NCBI GenBank assembly: GCA_004519485.1
Contig: CP038132.1
Span: 1,235,001-1,299,000, forward strand
DNA from: Nannochloropsis oceanica
Taxonomy: Eukaryota; Sar; Eustigmatophyceae; Eustigmatales; Monodopsidaceae
Reading direction: 5' to 3'
Length of the DNA: 64,000 bases
The position numbers and the translations under genes were made by a program. The notes under the pieces were generated by a model. That model made no database searches. It was not told the origin of the DNA and was given only the letters and a program-made list of their open reading frames with translations. Positions 47,301-60,659 of the stretch are shown piece after piece; within the stretch, counting starts at the first letter, position 1, and each line of letters begins with the position of its first letter.

Positions 47301-50121
47301 GCTCGAGAAGGGCCTGTGTCCCCTCGTCCTCCTCCCGCAATGCCGCGCCTTTTTGGACTTCGAGAACAAGAAGGCGTACTTCCGCACTCAGGTATGGCTT
47401 GCCTGCCCTCCCTCCCTCCCTCCCTCCCTCCCTCCCTCCCTCCCTCCCTCCCTCCCTCCCTCCCTCCCCCTCCCTTCCTCGTGGGCCCCCCTCTACAAGC
47501 ACAACTAAGATGAGACCCTCACATATCATCTCCTTCCCTCCCTCCCTCCCTCCCATCCAGATCAACAAAATCAAGAAGCAGAAGTACCGGCGTGCCCACC
47601 CCCTGCAGCTTCGCGTGCGACGACAGATGGTAGGGGAGAATGGCGGGAGGGAGCGAGGGAGCGGGCGGGTTGGGAGGGCAGGCAACCGAAGATGAGGAAG
47701 GGAAGGAAGGAGGGAAGAGAAGAGGGAGAGAAGTAAGGAGGAAAGGAAAAAGAAAGACGTATGGATGGTGGATGATGGAAGAGAAGTAGACATCCAGTGC
47801 TCCCTATACCATCAAACCAACGCCCTCCTTCCCCTCCTCCCTCCCTCCTGTCTCCCTCCCTTCCAGGTGTACGACGACTCGTTTCAGCAGCTCTCCCTCC
47901 GGACGGCGGACGAGATGCGAGGAAAGCTTCAAGTCGCTTTTTACGGCGAGGAAGGTATGGGCCTCCCTCCCTCTCTCCCTCCCTCCCTCCCTCCTTCCCT
48001 CCTTCCCTCTTTCCGGACATATCCACCTCTCGTTATTCATCACTACTCACGCTTCTTTTTTCCCTGCCTCCTTCCTTCCTTCCTTTCCTCCCTCCTTGTC
48101 CAGGCATCGATGCGGGGGGTTTAACGCGGGAATGGTTCTCGATCATGGCCCGCGAGATGTTCAATATGGTGAGAGGGAGGGAGGGAGGGAGGGACGAGGT
48201 AAAATGATCAAATTGACGGGGAGGGAATGACTAACACTCACCCCTTCCCTCCCTCCCTCCCTCCCTCCCTCCCTCCCTCCCTCCCTTTTTCCAGAACAAC
48301 GCCCTCTTCACAGCCGCCGCAGATGGGGCGACGTACCAGCCGAATCCAATGTCCAGCATAAACCCCGACCACCTGGCGCATTTCCGTTTCATCGGCCGAA
48401 TCCTCGGCAAGGCCCTGAGCGACGAGCACCTTCTCGACGCTCATTTTACCCGCTCTTTCTACAAGCACATTCTGGGGGCGCCGGTCACACACCGCGACAT
48501 GGAGGTGCGTTTCTTTCCCTCTTCCCCCTCTTCCTCCCTCCCTCCCTTTATTTTTGTCTCCCTTTATTTTCTTCTCCCTTCGTTCTCCTGCGTGCTGATC
48601 CTCATCTCCCTCCCTCCCTCCCTCCCTCCCTCCCTCCTTCCTTCCTACCCCTCAACTCCCAGGCCATCGACCCCGAGTACTACAAGAGCCTCTGCCAAAT
48701 CCTCGAACATCCTCTCGAGGACCTCGGGCTGGAGCTGACCTTCAGGTGCCTCCCTCCCTCCCTCCCTCCCTCCCTCCCTCCCCCCCCCCTTTTTCCTTCC
48801 TTCCTTCCCTTCCACTCGTGCATCGGGAGAATCGCGCCACTCACGCCCTTCCTTCCCTCCCTTTTCCCTCCCCTCCTCCTAACATGACCCTCCTCCCTTC
48901 CCCTGCAGTTGCGAGGCCTCGGAGTTCGGCGTGGTGAAGCTGTACGACATCGTGCCCGACGGCCGCCACGTGGCCGTCACGGACAAGAACAAGATGGAGT
49001 ACATCCAGAAGATCACCCAGGTGGATACATGCCCTCCCTCCCTCCCTCCTTTATTCGAATCCCCTCCTTCCTCACGTTGTCAAAGAATTCGTTTCAAACC
49101 CTCCCTCCCTTCCTCTCTCTCTCCCTCGACAGTTCCGCATGACCAACGCCATTCAGAAGCAGATCGGAGCTTTCCTCAGCGGCCTGCACGATCTGGTCCC
49201 CAAGGTGTGCCCTCCCTCCCTCCCTCCCTCCGTCCGTCCTCCAAGAGCAAGCCTCACATCGACTCTTCCCTCCCTCCCTCCCTCCCTCCCCCTCCCCCTT
49301 CCTCCATCAGGACCTCATCGCCATCTTCACGCCCTCCGAGCTCGAGCTCCTCTCCTGCGGCCTCCCCTCCGTGGACTTGGACGACCTCAAGTCCCACACG
49401 GAGCTGCACCACTGGCGCACGTCCGACAAGGAGATCCAGTGGTTTTGGGAGGTAAGTCGCCTTTCGTCCCTTTCTTCCCTTCCTCACTTTTGCCTCGTCC
49501 TCTCGTTCGCTTTCGCTTCCCATCAATTCATTCCATTCGTACATCCCCTTTTTACATGCCCCCACGCCTGTCGATATTCAGCACAAGGCCATTCCCCTCC
49601 TCCACATCCCCATTGCACCCACACCTCCCGCATGCAGAGCTCGCTCTTACCACTCACCCCCTTCCTCCCTCCGCCCCTCCCTCCCTCCCTCCCTCCCTCC
49701 CTCCCTCCCTCAGGTCCTGGAGTCCTTCGATACCCAGCACAAGGCCCTCTTCCTCACGTTCGTCACGGGCACCTCACGCGTCCCCGTCGACGGCTTCCGA
49801 GCTTTGCAAGGCCTGCACGGACCTCAAAAATTCAACATCCACAAGATCCACGGCAAGACCGACTGCCTTCCCCAGAGCCACACCTGGTACGCTTAAGTCT
49901 TCCTTCCCTCCCTCCCTCCCTCCTTCGTTCCCGGACTCCGACGAATAATGATCAAAAGTACCTACGAGGGCAACACTCACCCTATGCCCCCCCACGCCCC
50001 TCTCCCTCCCTCCTCACAGCTTCAACCAGCTTGATATCCCTTCCTACTCCTCCCGGGAGGCCCTGCGCAAGACTCTGGTGTTGGCCATTACGGAGTGCAG
50101 TGAGGGATTTGGATTTGCCTA
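38332..50121 (+). CDS. HECT E3 ubiquitin ligase, HUWE1/TOM1/UPL1-2 type, ~33 exons
   Basis: About 33 exons. Exon 1 (38332-38364, [11 protein letters not shown]) joins in phase to exon 2 at 38550. The N-terminal half matches the DUF908/DUF913 armadillo-like region of HUWE1/TOM1: [60 protein letters not shown] long Ser/Glu-rich middle follows (46.0-47.1 kb). The HECT domain runs from about 47.56 kb: [75 protein letters not shown], then [15 protein letters not shown] with the catalytic Cys, ending EGFGFA. The Cys codon TGC is split by the last intron (TG|C). UBA, UIM and WWE domains are not seen but could lie in missed exons. The ligase should pass ubiquitin from E2 through this Cys to nuclear or ribosomal substrates. 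A 100-N gap interrupts an intron, so an exon may be missing. Confidence 0.92.
41437..41491. repeat. 11-bp minisatellite (CTCAATCCCTT)
   Basis: About five head-to-tail CTCAATCCCTT units end just before the CCCACCAG acceptor of a HECT-ligase intron, so they form its polypyrimidine tract. Confidence 0.8.
43021..43091. repeat. Long (CCCT)n tract in a HECT-ligase intron
   Basis: About 17 CCCT units on the sense strand lie within the intron that ends at CCTTCCAG before VHKDESEP. Confidence 0.85.
43746..43820. repeat. Long (GGGA)n tract in a HECT-ligase intron
   Basis: About 18 GGGA units follow the donor CAG|GTAGCCAGGAAGGA. CCCT-rich sequence precedes the acceptor of the same intron, so the two can pair. 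Confidence 0.85.
45541..45640. other. Assembly gap of 100 N
   Basis: This is a run of exactly 100 undetermined bases, the usual placeholder for a gap of unknown size. It lies in the HECT-ligase intron between the exon ending NPTLIQ (45425) and the exon beginning near [10 protein letters not shown] (about 45643). Any exon in the gap is lost from the model. Confidence 0.98.
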
Positions 50122-51231
50122 AGAGGAGGAGGGCTGGAAGAGAGTGAGTGAGCGGAGGGAGGAGAAACCAGATCGGGCAGGTGTGAGAGGAGTAGTTGTT
50201 CGGTTTGGGTCGCAGGAGATTAATGGGGAGAGGAAGTATAAGGATACGCCTCTTTTTTTAGGTTACATATAATAGACAATTTTTAGTAGGTAGAAACAAA
50301 GAGAGATTGATCCAGGACGAGGCAGTGTCATCGACGACAAGGATGAGAGGTTGAAGCATGTAGCATGTAGTAGAAAAAGACGACGAACATCAGAAAGCTT
50401 GAAGAGGGAATTGAAGAGAGAGAGAAGGCTAGTATTCGAAAGCTAGGGAAACAGGGCGTGAATTAAGAAATGTGGGAGCACGGGAAAATAAAGATGGAAA
50501 CTGCGTCACTCAAATACTGTCATTGTGCTCATACTTTCCACGCAAATTGGATATTTTTTTGGGGAAAAATCTGAAATACTTTGGCAACTCCAGCGGTGGT
50601 TCACATTATTTTCGACTTCCTATTTGTGTCCTCGCGCTTATTGGCCTTTCTGCTGTCGAGAAAAATGGGTTGAACGACTCTCTTTCAGCTAATTCAACGG
50701 GTTTTACCGTGCGTTCTCGTCGTCGGGGGGGTAAGCGCACGGTGGTGAACACAGCCGTCGTGCCTTCGTCCGTCAAACCACCAACTCGCCTGCTAGAGAA
50801 GAAAATTGGACATGAGCTTCAGTGCGAATCATTTCACTTGTGGTTGACATGGTTAGAGGCGCTCTAAGGAGGGGTGTAAAGCCCAAGCCTTCTGCGGCAG
50901 CGGTGGACAAACCCGATGCACAGACCAGGGCGACAAAAACACGAGCACTGCACCAATTTCTCTCGATAACCCTGGCTAATATTAGGATGAGTATATTGTA
51001 CAGCATGTCTTCACGTCCCTAAGTCGAGGACAAACCCATTCCTTTCATTGGAAAGAGGCCCCCAAGATGAGGCCGAGGGCAGCAGAAATTGTGCGTTCTA
51101 TTAACAGTTTTTTCCTCGGATGTCTTGCGACCCGGAAGTCACGAAACTGATTCAATGCTCATACATTGTCAACGACCATCGCTCGCCTAACCACGGCTAC
51201 ACGTACGTACAGTGAGCAGCACGCTGGTCTC
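50122..51231. other. HECT 3' region and upstream region of the DnaJ gene
   Basis: A 131-codon frame at 50472-50867 has no recognisable domain and no splice partner, so I do not call it. Otherwise this is the untranslated 3' part of the ligase and the promoter region of the next gene. Confidence 0.45.
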
Positions 51232-51259
51232 ATGGAGCAGCAGCAGCAAGAGCGGCAAA

Positions 51260-51297
<38 letters not shown>

Positions 51298-53698
51298 GCA
51301 GCCAAGGCCAACGGCAGTAGTAAGTCCCCCTTTCTTCCTCCCCTTCCCTCTTGGAGCATAACGCATGCACACGACACACCTATCCCTCCTCATTTCAATA
51401 CCATTATTTGCTCCACACGTGTGTGCGTATACTTTCATTCATCTTGATGCTCTCGCACTGCCCCAATACTCCCAAATACAGCCCTGGCAACCCCACCTCC
51501 GCCCACCTCAGTCTCCCCTCCCTCCTCCTCCTTCCTCTCCCACGCGCCCCGCGACGCCTCTGAAGGCCTCGCGGAAGGGCTCAAGTCCATCGCCCTTGGC
51601 GTGGGAGCGGGTGTGGCGGGTTTAGTAGGCATGCCGCTGGTAGGAGCGAAGAATGAGGGAGTCTCTGGTTTTTTCAAGGGCCTAGGCGCGGGTGTATTGG
51701 GTGCCGTGGTGTTGCCGACGATGGGGGTGGTGAATGGCGTGATGGAGATTGGGGGGGGGATTGCCAATACGCCTGAGGTGAGGATGAGGAGGAGGGATGA
51801 ATTGGAGGGGGGAAGGGAAGGGAATTGGATTTAGCGGGCACTTATCTTGGTGGCTGAGGATTTAGTCAACACGAAGGTTCACCCTCCCTCCTTCCCTCCT
51901 TCCCTCCCCCTCCCTCCTTCCCTCTACCTACAGAGCGTCAACGCAAGGATGGAAGGACGCGTGTGGGACGAAAACCAACGGAAATGGGTGCGGTACGATT
52001 TGAGAGAAGAGGCCACACGCGTGTTTAAGGAGGAGAAGGAGTACGAGGAGAAGGAGAAGCTGGAGCGGAAGGAGAAGAAGAAGGGGAGCGGAAAGGAGGG
52101 AGGAGTGAAGGATCTCACCTACTATAAGCTACTGGAGGTAGAGACGACGGCGACGGCGGAGGAGATCAAGAAGGCTTACTACAAGAAGGCACGGGGCTGC
52201 CACCCTGACCGGCACCCGGGCGATGCCGAGGCGCATGGTGAGGAAGGAAACGAGTGTTGGGGGTGCAGGGAGGGGGGACGGGGGGGGGTGTTTCCTTGAT
52301 CTGTTGTACAATCAGCTCTTCCTTTCCAAGTTCCCAACTAATCGCCCCTTCCCCCCTCTATATTTCGTCTTCATAGCCAAATTCCAGGCATTGTCGCACG
52401 CCTACCACATCCTCTCGTCCGACCCTCTTCGTGCCGCCTACGATAGGGAGGGGGCCGAAGCCGCGGGACTGGAGGAGAGCATGCCTTCCCTGGACCCGGC
52501 CCTATTTTTCACGGTGTTGTTTGGGAGTGAGAAGTTTGAGCCTTATGTGGGGAGGTTGAAGCTGTCGCATTTCGTCACGGCCTTTGGGGAGTCGCTAGCG
52601 GAGGGTGTGAAAAAGGAGGGCGAGGGAGGGGGCGAGGAAGGGAAGGAGGGGAAGGAGGCCCAGCTGCCAGATTTAAGTGCTGCCTGGGATGGGGGGGAAA
52701 AGGCGCGAATGATGCAGACAGCGAGAGAGGTGAGGTGCGCCCTGCATTTAATCCAGTGCCTGGCACCGTACGTGGCGGCGGGGGCGGCGGGAGAGGGCGG
52801 GAACGAGGGAGGGGAGGTGGGGATGGAGGGGTTCCACCGTTGGATGGTGGACGAGGCGGCGGGATTGTGTCAGGGGACGTTCGGGCCACAGATGCTGTTG
52901 GAAGTAGGATGGGTGTACGAGAACATCGGCCGGGAGTTCTTAGGATGGAAGGACTCGTGGTGGGGGGTGGAGGGAGTGTGGGAGAAAGTGACGCGGGAGG
53001 CCAAGGGGCTGGGGAGGAGGGCGGAGGTGGCGTCGGCGGCCGTTGGGGCGTTTAAGGCGGCTAAGACCATGAGCGACAACATGGGCAAGGCCGAAGAGGA
53101 AAAGCGTCTGAAGCGGGGGGAGCAGAAGAAGGTGGAGGGAGGGAAGGTGAAGGCTGGGGCCACGCCAGCGACGGCGAGTCCAGCAGCAGCAGCAGCAACG
53201 GCAACCGGAGCAACGGCAACAGGAGCAACAACAGAAGCAACAGCAACAGCAGCAGTAGAAACGAGCAGCGCAAGTACCACGGAGACCCCCGCCACGTCTT
53301 CTTCGCCCGGGGTAGAGGATACCACCGCCGCCACCACCAATGCGGGGGAGACTGCGCAAGACGAAGGAGCCTCCGATGCGGAGCTTGCCGCCCTGAACGA
53401 AAGTATCCCTGCCTTTGTCCACGTGATGTGGAAGATGAGTCAGTTGGACATTCAGAAGACGGCCGCGAAAGCCGCTAAGAAGGTTTTGCGGGACCATTCC
53501 GTGTCTGAGGGGGTGCGAAGACGGCGTGCACAGGGGTTGATTTTGATGGGCGCGCATTTCAAGCAGGTCGGCAAGGAGGCCATGGCGGCGCTCAAGGCCC
53601 AGGGGGAGGGAGGGGCGGCCGCGGTGAAACTGGATGCCAAGCACTTGGAGGAGGTGATGCTCAAGACGATGGCGGTGGGGCAGGGGCAGGAGGTGTAG
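51232..53698 (+). CDS. DnaJ-X chaperone with VPS13-like glycine-rich module, 669 aa, 4 exons
   Basis: Four exons (51232-51319, 51482-51777, 51934-52237, 52377-53698) join in frame to 669 residues. The poly-Gln start is [13 protein letters not shown]. Residues about 60-125 form a Gly-spaced module ([35 protein letters not shown], ending IANTPE) that resembles repeats near the C-terminus of VPS13/ATG2 proteins. A Lys/Glu helix leads to the J domain: [20 protein letters not shown], the HPD motif in [30 protein letters not shown] DnaJ-X domain follows ([20 protein letters not shown] ... [14 protein letters not shown]), then an Ala/Thr-rich linker and a conserved C-terminal helix region. The J domain stimulates Hsp70. 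The Gly module suggests membrane association. Zinc-finger and client-binding domains of classical DnaJ are absent. Confidence 0.9.
51237..51299. repeat. CAG repeat encoding poly-glutamine
   Basis: (CAG)n with a few interruptions in exon 1 of the DnaJ-X gene, in frame as glutamine. Confidence 0.85.
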
Positions 53699-54357
53699 AT
53701 TGGGGATGGCGGAGTTGTACTTTTGGGGGTGTGGGAGGAAATAAAACAAAAAAGACAGGATGGACAAAGCACATCGAAACATGTGCGGAGTGTGGGGACT
53801 TCTTTTTTTGTTTTTTTCGTTTTTTTTTCATTTCTCGCGTTATTTGTTTGCGTGCTTTGTTGCTTCTGCGAGTAATGCTTGTTGCTCTCATCGGTGATTG
53901 TTTAACCCGTCGTCCTCCCATTTCCACTCCTACTCCTACTCCTACTCCTACTCCTACCCCCTTTTTCCCCCCTCCTCCTCCTCCTCCTCCTCCTCCTCCT
54001 CCTCCTCCTCCTCCCTCCTCTTCCCTCTTCCTTTTCCTCTTCCTTTCTCATTGCTATTGTTCACGCGAAGAAGGAGAGTGAGATGGTCACCCCCGCCCGC
54101 CGTCTATTCTTACTTTGTCACGACCATGGCTTTCTCATTCTATACATCACCTCTGCCTATGCACTGTGTCAGCAGAGCATGAGACCAGCCCCACCCACAA
54201 GCGCGGCAGAAGAAAATAAACCCCCACTCCCAAGCAGCCGACGACAACCGACGCATATCCTTCTTTATTCCAGCCTCCCATGCGACCAAGACATGCACCA
54301 CATAGTGGCGGCACAATAAACCACTCACACCACACCCGCCATCCATTCCCAATAGTT
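53699..54357. other. Intergenic region with microsatellites
   Basis: It lies between two plus-strand genes. It contains (ACTCCT)n-like repeats near 53924-53956 and (CTC)n near 53970-54013. No gene is seen. Confidence 0.6.
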
Positions 54358-56282
<1,925 letters not shown>

Positions 56283-57507
56283 AGAGAGAGGGAGGGAGGG
56301 AGGGCAAGAGGGAGGGAAAGGAAGGAGGAGCTGTGTCGAAGAAGGGAAAGAGGCAAGGAGAGAGGGAGGGAGAAGGGGAGGGTGGACCACCCTTATCCCC
56401 ACTTCTATTTTGACCCGTTAACCGTAGGTTAGATTACTAGGAATAAAAGGAGAATGTAATTTAATCTTGATTACGGGCAGTAAAGAAAGGTAAAGAAAGC
56501 TGCAAAGCAGATGAACCCCTCAATCTCAAGTCTCAAGACCTTAATCCTCAAGTAATAATCCTAGGACTCCCGTGTAATCATCCAAGAATTGTAGCCCAAC
56601 AGAAACGCAAGTATAAATAAAAGAAGAGGGAGGGGGAAGAAGGAGAGAGGGTGGGAGTGAAAAGTAGAGAGTCAGACGAAGGGGAATCGTAGACAGCTTC
56701 TAGAGCTAGAGAGGGAGGGAGGGAGGGAGGGAGGGAGGGAGGGAGGGAGGGAGGGAGGGGGGAATGAGGCGGCGCAACTGGCATACAACTTAAAAGGGGA
56801 AGGCTGAACGAGGGGGAAGAGACAAAGAATCAAAAAAAATAAAGAAGAAAACGAACAAGGAGAAGGAGAAGGGGGAGGGTCAGAGTGTTTTTCATATATC
56901 ACGAAGTTATTTTAATTAATTGACTGTGTTTTCTGTTTTTCTCCCCACCCCTTTATCATCACCAATGGTTGCACCGTGTCCGCAGACTCCCCTCCCTTTC
57001 TCCTTCCCTCCTTCTCTTTCTCCCTGGAGGGAGTATCCGTTTTCTCTTCTTTTGGACTTAAGCATTTTCTCCTCCTATGTATGGATGTATGTACGTTTGT
57101 CGCTGAACTCTGTCTTTCAGCTCATTCCCTATTTCCCTTCCTCCTTCCCTCCCTCCCTACGTGCTCAGATTTCCTTCAAACGATGGCGCCAAAACCCTTT
57201 CTGACGCTGCCGCTCGCAGTGTTCCTCCTCCCCTACTTCTTCCTCCTCCTCCTCCTCCTCCCCTTCCTCCCCTCCCTCCTCCTTCATCCCTTCAGTCCGC
57301 ACGCACCATTGGATATGGAAGAGTATACGCTCCAAAAGAAGGACGCAAGGACACGACAGGAGTCTTCTGTCCCTGCTTCCGTCCCTCCTTCCTTCCCTAC
57401 TTCCCTTCCTCCTTCCTTCCCTCCTCATCCTTTCATCTTCAAAAGGCCACGCTCCACTTCACCTCTCCTCCCTCCCTCCCTCCCTCACTCCCTCCCTCCC
57501 TCCCTCT
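56283..57507. other. Convergent 3' intergenic region
   Basis: It holds (GGGA)n runs near 56283-56300 and 56708-56760, and pyrimidine-rich stretches up to the stop of the next gene. Frames here are low-complexity translations of those tracts. No gene is seen. Confidence 0.55.
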
Positions 57508-59655
57508 AGGGGTTCGTCACGACCGCGTGCATCCCATCGTTTTTGTACTCCTCCTCCTCCTCCTCCTGGTCGTCGTAGCTGTAAGCTCCCTCGTATCCCT
57601 CTGCCCTGCTGTTCTTTCGGAGGGCGGCCCGTTCCTTCGCGCGCTCTTTCCGCGAAGCATGGGCCGTGCCGCAAAAGGCGAAGAAGGCAATGGCGCTCGA
57701 GACTAGGGAGGGAGGGAGGGAGGGAGGGAGGGGTTAGCGTCAGAGAGGGAGGGGGCCAACGTGCTTGAGAATGAGGGACGGAAGGGCGAGAGGGGGATAG
57801 GGATGAGACGGAGGGAGGGAGGGAGGAAATTAGTGGGAAGACGGATGCAGCGCCATAGAGCGAGAGAGGAAAAAGAGAGAGAAGGAGGCGGGGTGGGAGG
57901 GAGGGAGCGAGAGCGAGAAAAAGAGAGGACAGAAGGGAGGAAGGGAGGGAGGCAAGGGGGGGGGGTGGGGAAGGGAGGGAGGAAGGGAGGGAGGAAGGGA
58001 GGGAGGGAGGGGGGGAGGGAGGGAGGGAGATCCGACCTACCCGTCATGGCAAACCAGCTCTTGCCAAAGTAGAGGTCGGCACCAGGGAGCGTCACGTCCA
58101 GGTCCGAAGCCGCAATTTGATTCAGGCAGACCCATGAGACAACGCAGCCCTGGAGGGAGGGAGGGAGGGAAGGAGGGAGGGAGGGGGTTGAGTAGGAGGA
58201 GGGGAGGGAGAGATGAGCTGACGCTTTTGATCGAGGGGGAGCATGGGCGTTCGCGAGGGAGGGGGGGAGGGAGGGAGGGAGGGCGCGTACCAAGGCCCCG
58301 ATGAACTGGAAGAACATGACTGAAGCAAGCAGGCCTGTCACGTGCTTCCGCTCCTTGTTCTTGATGCTGTTGCACGCCAGGAGAAAGGCTAGGAAGATGC
58401 CGGCCATGCCAAGAGCGCAAGAAACGACGCCTTATGGAGGACAAGAAGAGAGAGAGGGAGGGAGGGAAGGAGGGAAGGGATGAGTCTCCTGTTTTTCCTC
58501 CCTCTATCCACTTCGTACTACGAGGCCGACAGCCTCCCTCCCTCCCTCCCTCCTGCCCTCCTGCCCTCCTGCCCTCTGTACCTGAAATCTGTGTGGCGGT
58601 CAGAAAAGTGCAGTAGGCAAATTGGTGCGTGGGCTCGTCGAATATGGGCCCGGGGTCCGTGCGAGAGCACCAGTGAAAAGCGTCGGCCGTGTACAGGGGC
58701 GCGCCCGCCTTAGGGGGGGAAAGAGGGGCGAAAGAAGGAGAGAAAGGGGGAGGAGTGAAGTTTAAATGAGCAGGGGAGGGAGTGGAGTTAAATGAGCTGG
58801 GGGAGCATGAAATACTGAAATGAAGAGGAGAGGAGCGAGGGAGGATGGGATGAATAGGAAGGAAGGGGGACAGGGAGGGAGGGAGGGAGGGATCAGAAAC
58901 CAGCGAGAATTTCTGCCCACGCCGCTCCCATAATGCTATCCCACAACCTCTCTATCTGTTTTCCACTCCTTCCTTTTCATGCATCTCTCCCTACCACCCC
59001 GCCTTCTCTCTTTCCCTCTCTCTCGTTACCTGACTGACTCGAGCCTTCATACCGAAAGGACCCATGCGCATGAAGACGGAGGTGGGCATTCCGTCCACGG
59101 TCAGCGTCGGTTCACTAGAGGTAGACCAGGCTGGGGAAGGGAGGGAAGGAGGGAGTGAGAGAGGGAAGGAGTGAGGGAGGGAAGGGTGAAATGACCGGTA
59201 ATAGAACAAATCGCTCCCGCGGATTCGTAGGTCCACAGCCGGCGAAGAAATCACGTACCCAGGGTAAGGAGGGCCCAGGTCGCGAGGACAGTGGAGCCGG
59301 CGTATATAAAAGTGCCTGTGGAAGTGAAGGTGAAAGGGGAAGGTGTGGTTGTCGCGACTTGGTGGCAATGAACTGAAGAGAGGGTCACGATGGCCTGGCC
59401 GCTTCCGTCGGCCGAGTAAGGGCATTCCTCTTTCAACAACCACCACCCCCAAAACTTACCGAAGGTGCTGCAAACACGCATGGTTACTGTGTGTGTCTTG
59501 CTGGGTTGAAAGTCGGCGGGTCCTGTGCCATTGTGTGCGGCGTGAGAAGTGAAGTTGCCAGCTGTTCTTTTGTCTTGCGAAGGGCCTTGGGCAGGCACAG
59601 TCTCTGCAGTTAAAGTACAAGCGACCATCGATATCAAATAAACCGGCCGAGCCAT
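57508..59655 (-). CDS. Four-TM, claudin/PMP22-like topology protein
   Basis: Several minus-strand exons encode a membrane protein. The N-terminus MARPVYLISMVACTLTAETV looks like a signal peptide or first TM. An extracellular loop follows with a W-rich, two-Cys pattern (FWGWWLLKEECPYSADG ... SSVHCHQ). Later TM segments are GTFIYAGSTVLATWALLTLG, GVVSCALGMAGIFLAFLLAC, GLLASVMFFQFIGALGC and FGKSWFAMTGSSAIAFFAFC. The tail is basic then acidic (HASRKERAKERAALRKN ... DDQEEEEEEYKN) and ends HAVVTNP. The W-x-WW...C...C loop recalls claudin-like tetraspans, but identity with that family is not established. Introns have donor GGGA and acceptor CCCT tracts. The exact boundary of one N-terminal intron is uncertain. 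Confidence 0.72.
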
Positions 59656-60659
59656 GATCCTATCTGTAGTAACCAATGCTATCGGTACGGGTATAAACAA
59701 GCATCGTTGTGTGTCTCTTCGAAGAGCAAAAGGGTCGTTGTGTTTCCCCAACTTTTTATCTCACTTGAGGCGAGTCCTTCGCGGACTGATAAGTGAAGAA
59801 TCCGCCCAAAAAATCCCCGTCTGTGCGTGTATGTGTGGCGTGGATGCTTGGGGTGACCATTTGGACTTCCCAAATCGTCACTCCTGCCTTGCAGGAGCAT
59901 GATTTCTGGCAAAAGACATAGGATCTTGTGGAGTGTCTCACTCGCTTTAGGTGGGCCTGGAGGCGAGGGGAGAATCAGAGATCAACAAGCTCGAAAATGT
60001 CTCCGCTTTATTCAATCGACTTGGTCGTCACCGGGGAAAAGTGTTGGCACCCCCCGATCACCGTTCCCCAGTCAGTACAACTTCTAACACCCAGTTTCGG
60101 AAGCCGTAGAATCGAAGCACCGAGGACATGGAATGAACCTGCACCATTCATTTTCATTCCCCTGAAAGAACGGTCTGCAATGTCCATGTCTGCCTCCCGT
60201 CCATTTGAGACCATGCCATGCTAAGTTGACAAAAGCAATACAGCAATATCCACAACATCCCACAAATAATTTCAAAATTCCTACTTACTTTTTTCCTACT
60301 TATTTTGCTTTGGCTTCGGTAGACATTTCCCCATATGGGTACACTATTTTACCACTCTTTCTTCCTCCCTCTCCGACGTCCTGGCGTTCTTCCACTTTTT
60401 ATTTATTTAATTTTTTGCTTTTGCCTTTCTCTTCGACGGAACTCTGTTAACCAAAAGGGAGACTGGAATCACTCATTTCTCCCATCGTCATCATAGCCAG
60501 CTTGTCCTCACACTTTTTAAAATTACGCTTGTCATGAAATGAAAGGAAAAAGAAGGCTATGATCTCATCACGCCTTTTTTTTCCCCATTGCCCTGCGCAG
60601 ATTTCTTCAATTAAGCGCCCTTCTTCTCCGTACTGAGCGCTACCTATGCATCACATAAA
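59656..60659. other. No supported gene
   Basis: Upstream of the four-TM gene and downstream of the next minus-strand gene. Frames of up to 98 codons near 59.9-60.2 kb on both strands have no domain, and I do not call them. Confidence 0.5.

Noticed and set aside
50472-50867. 131-codon frame downstream of the HECT ligase
   Set aside because: No domain, no good start context and no splice partner; probably untranslated sequence.
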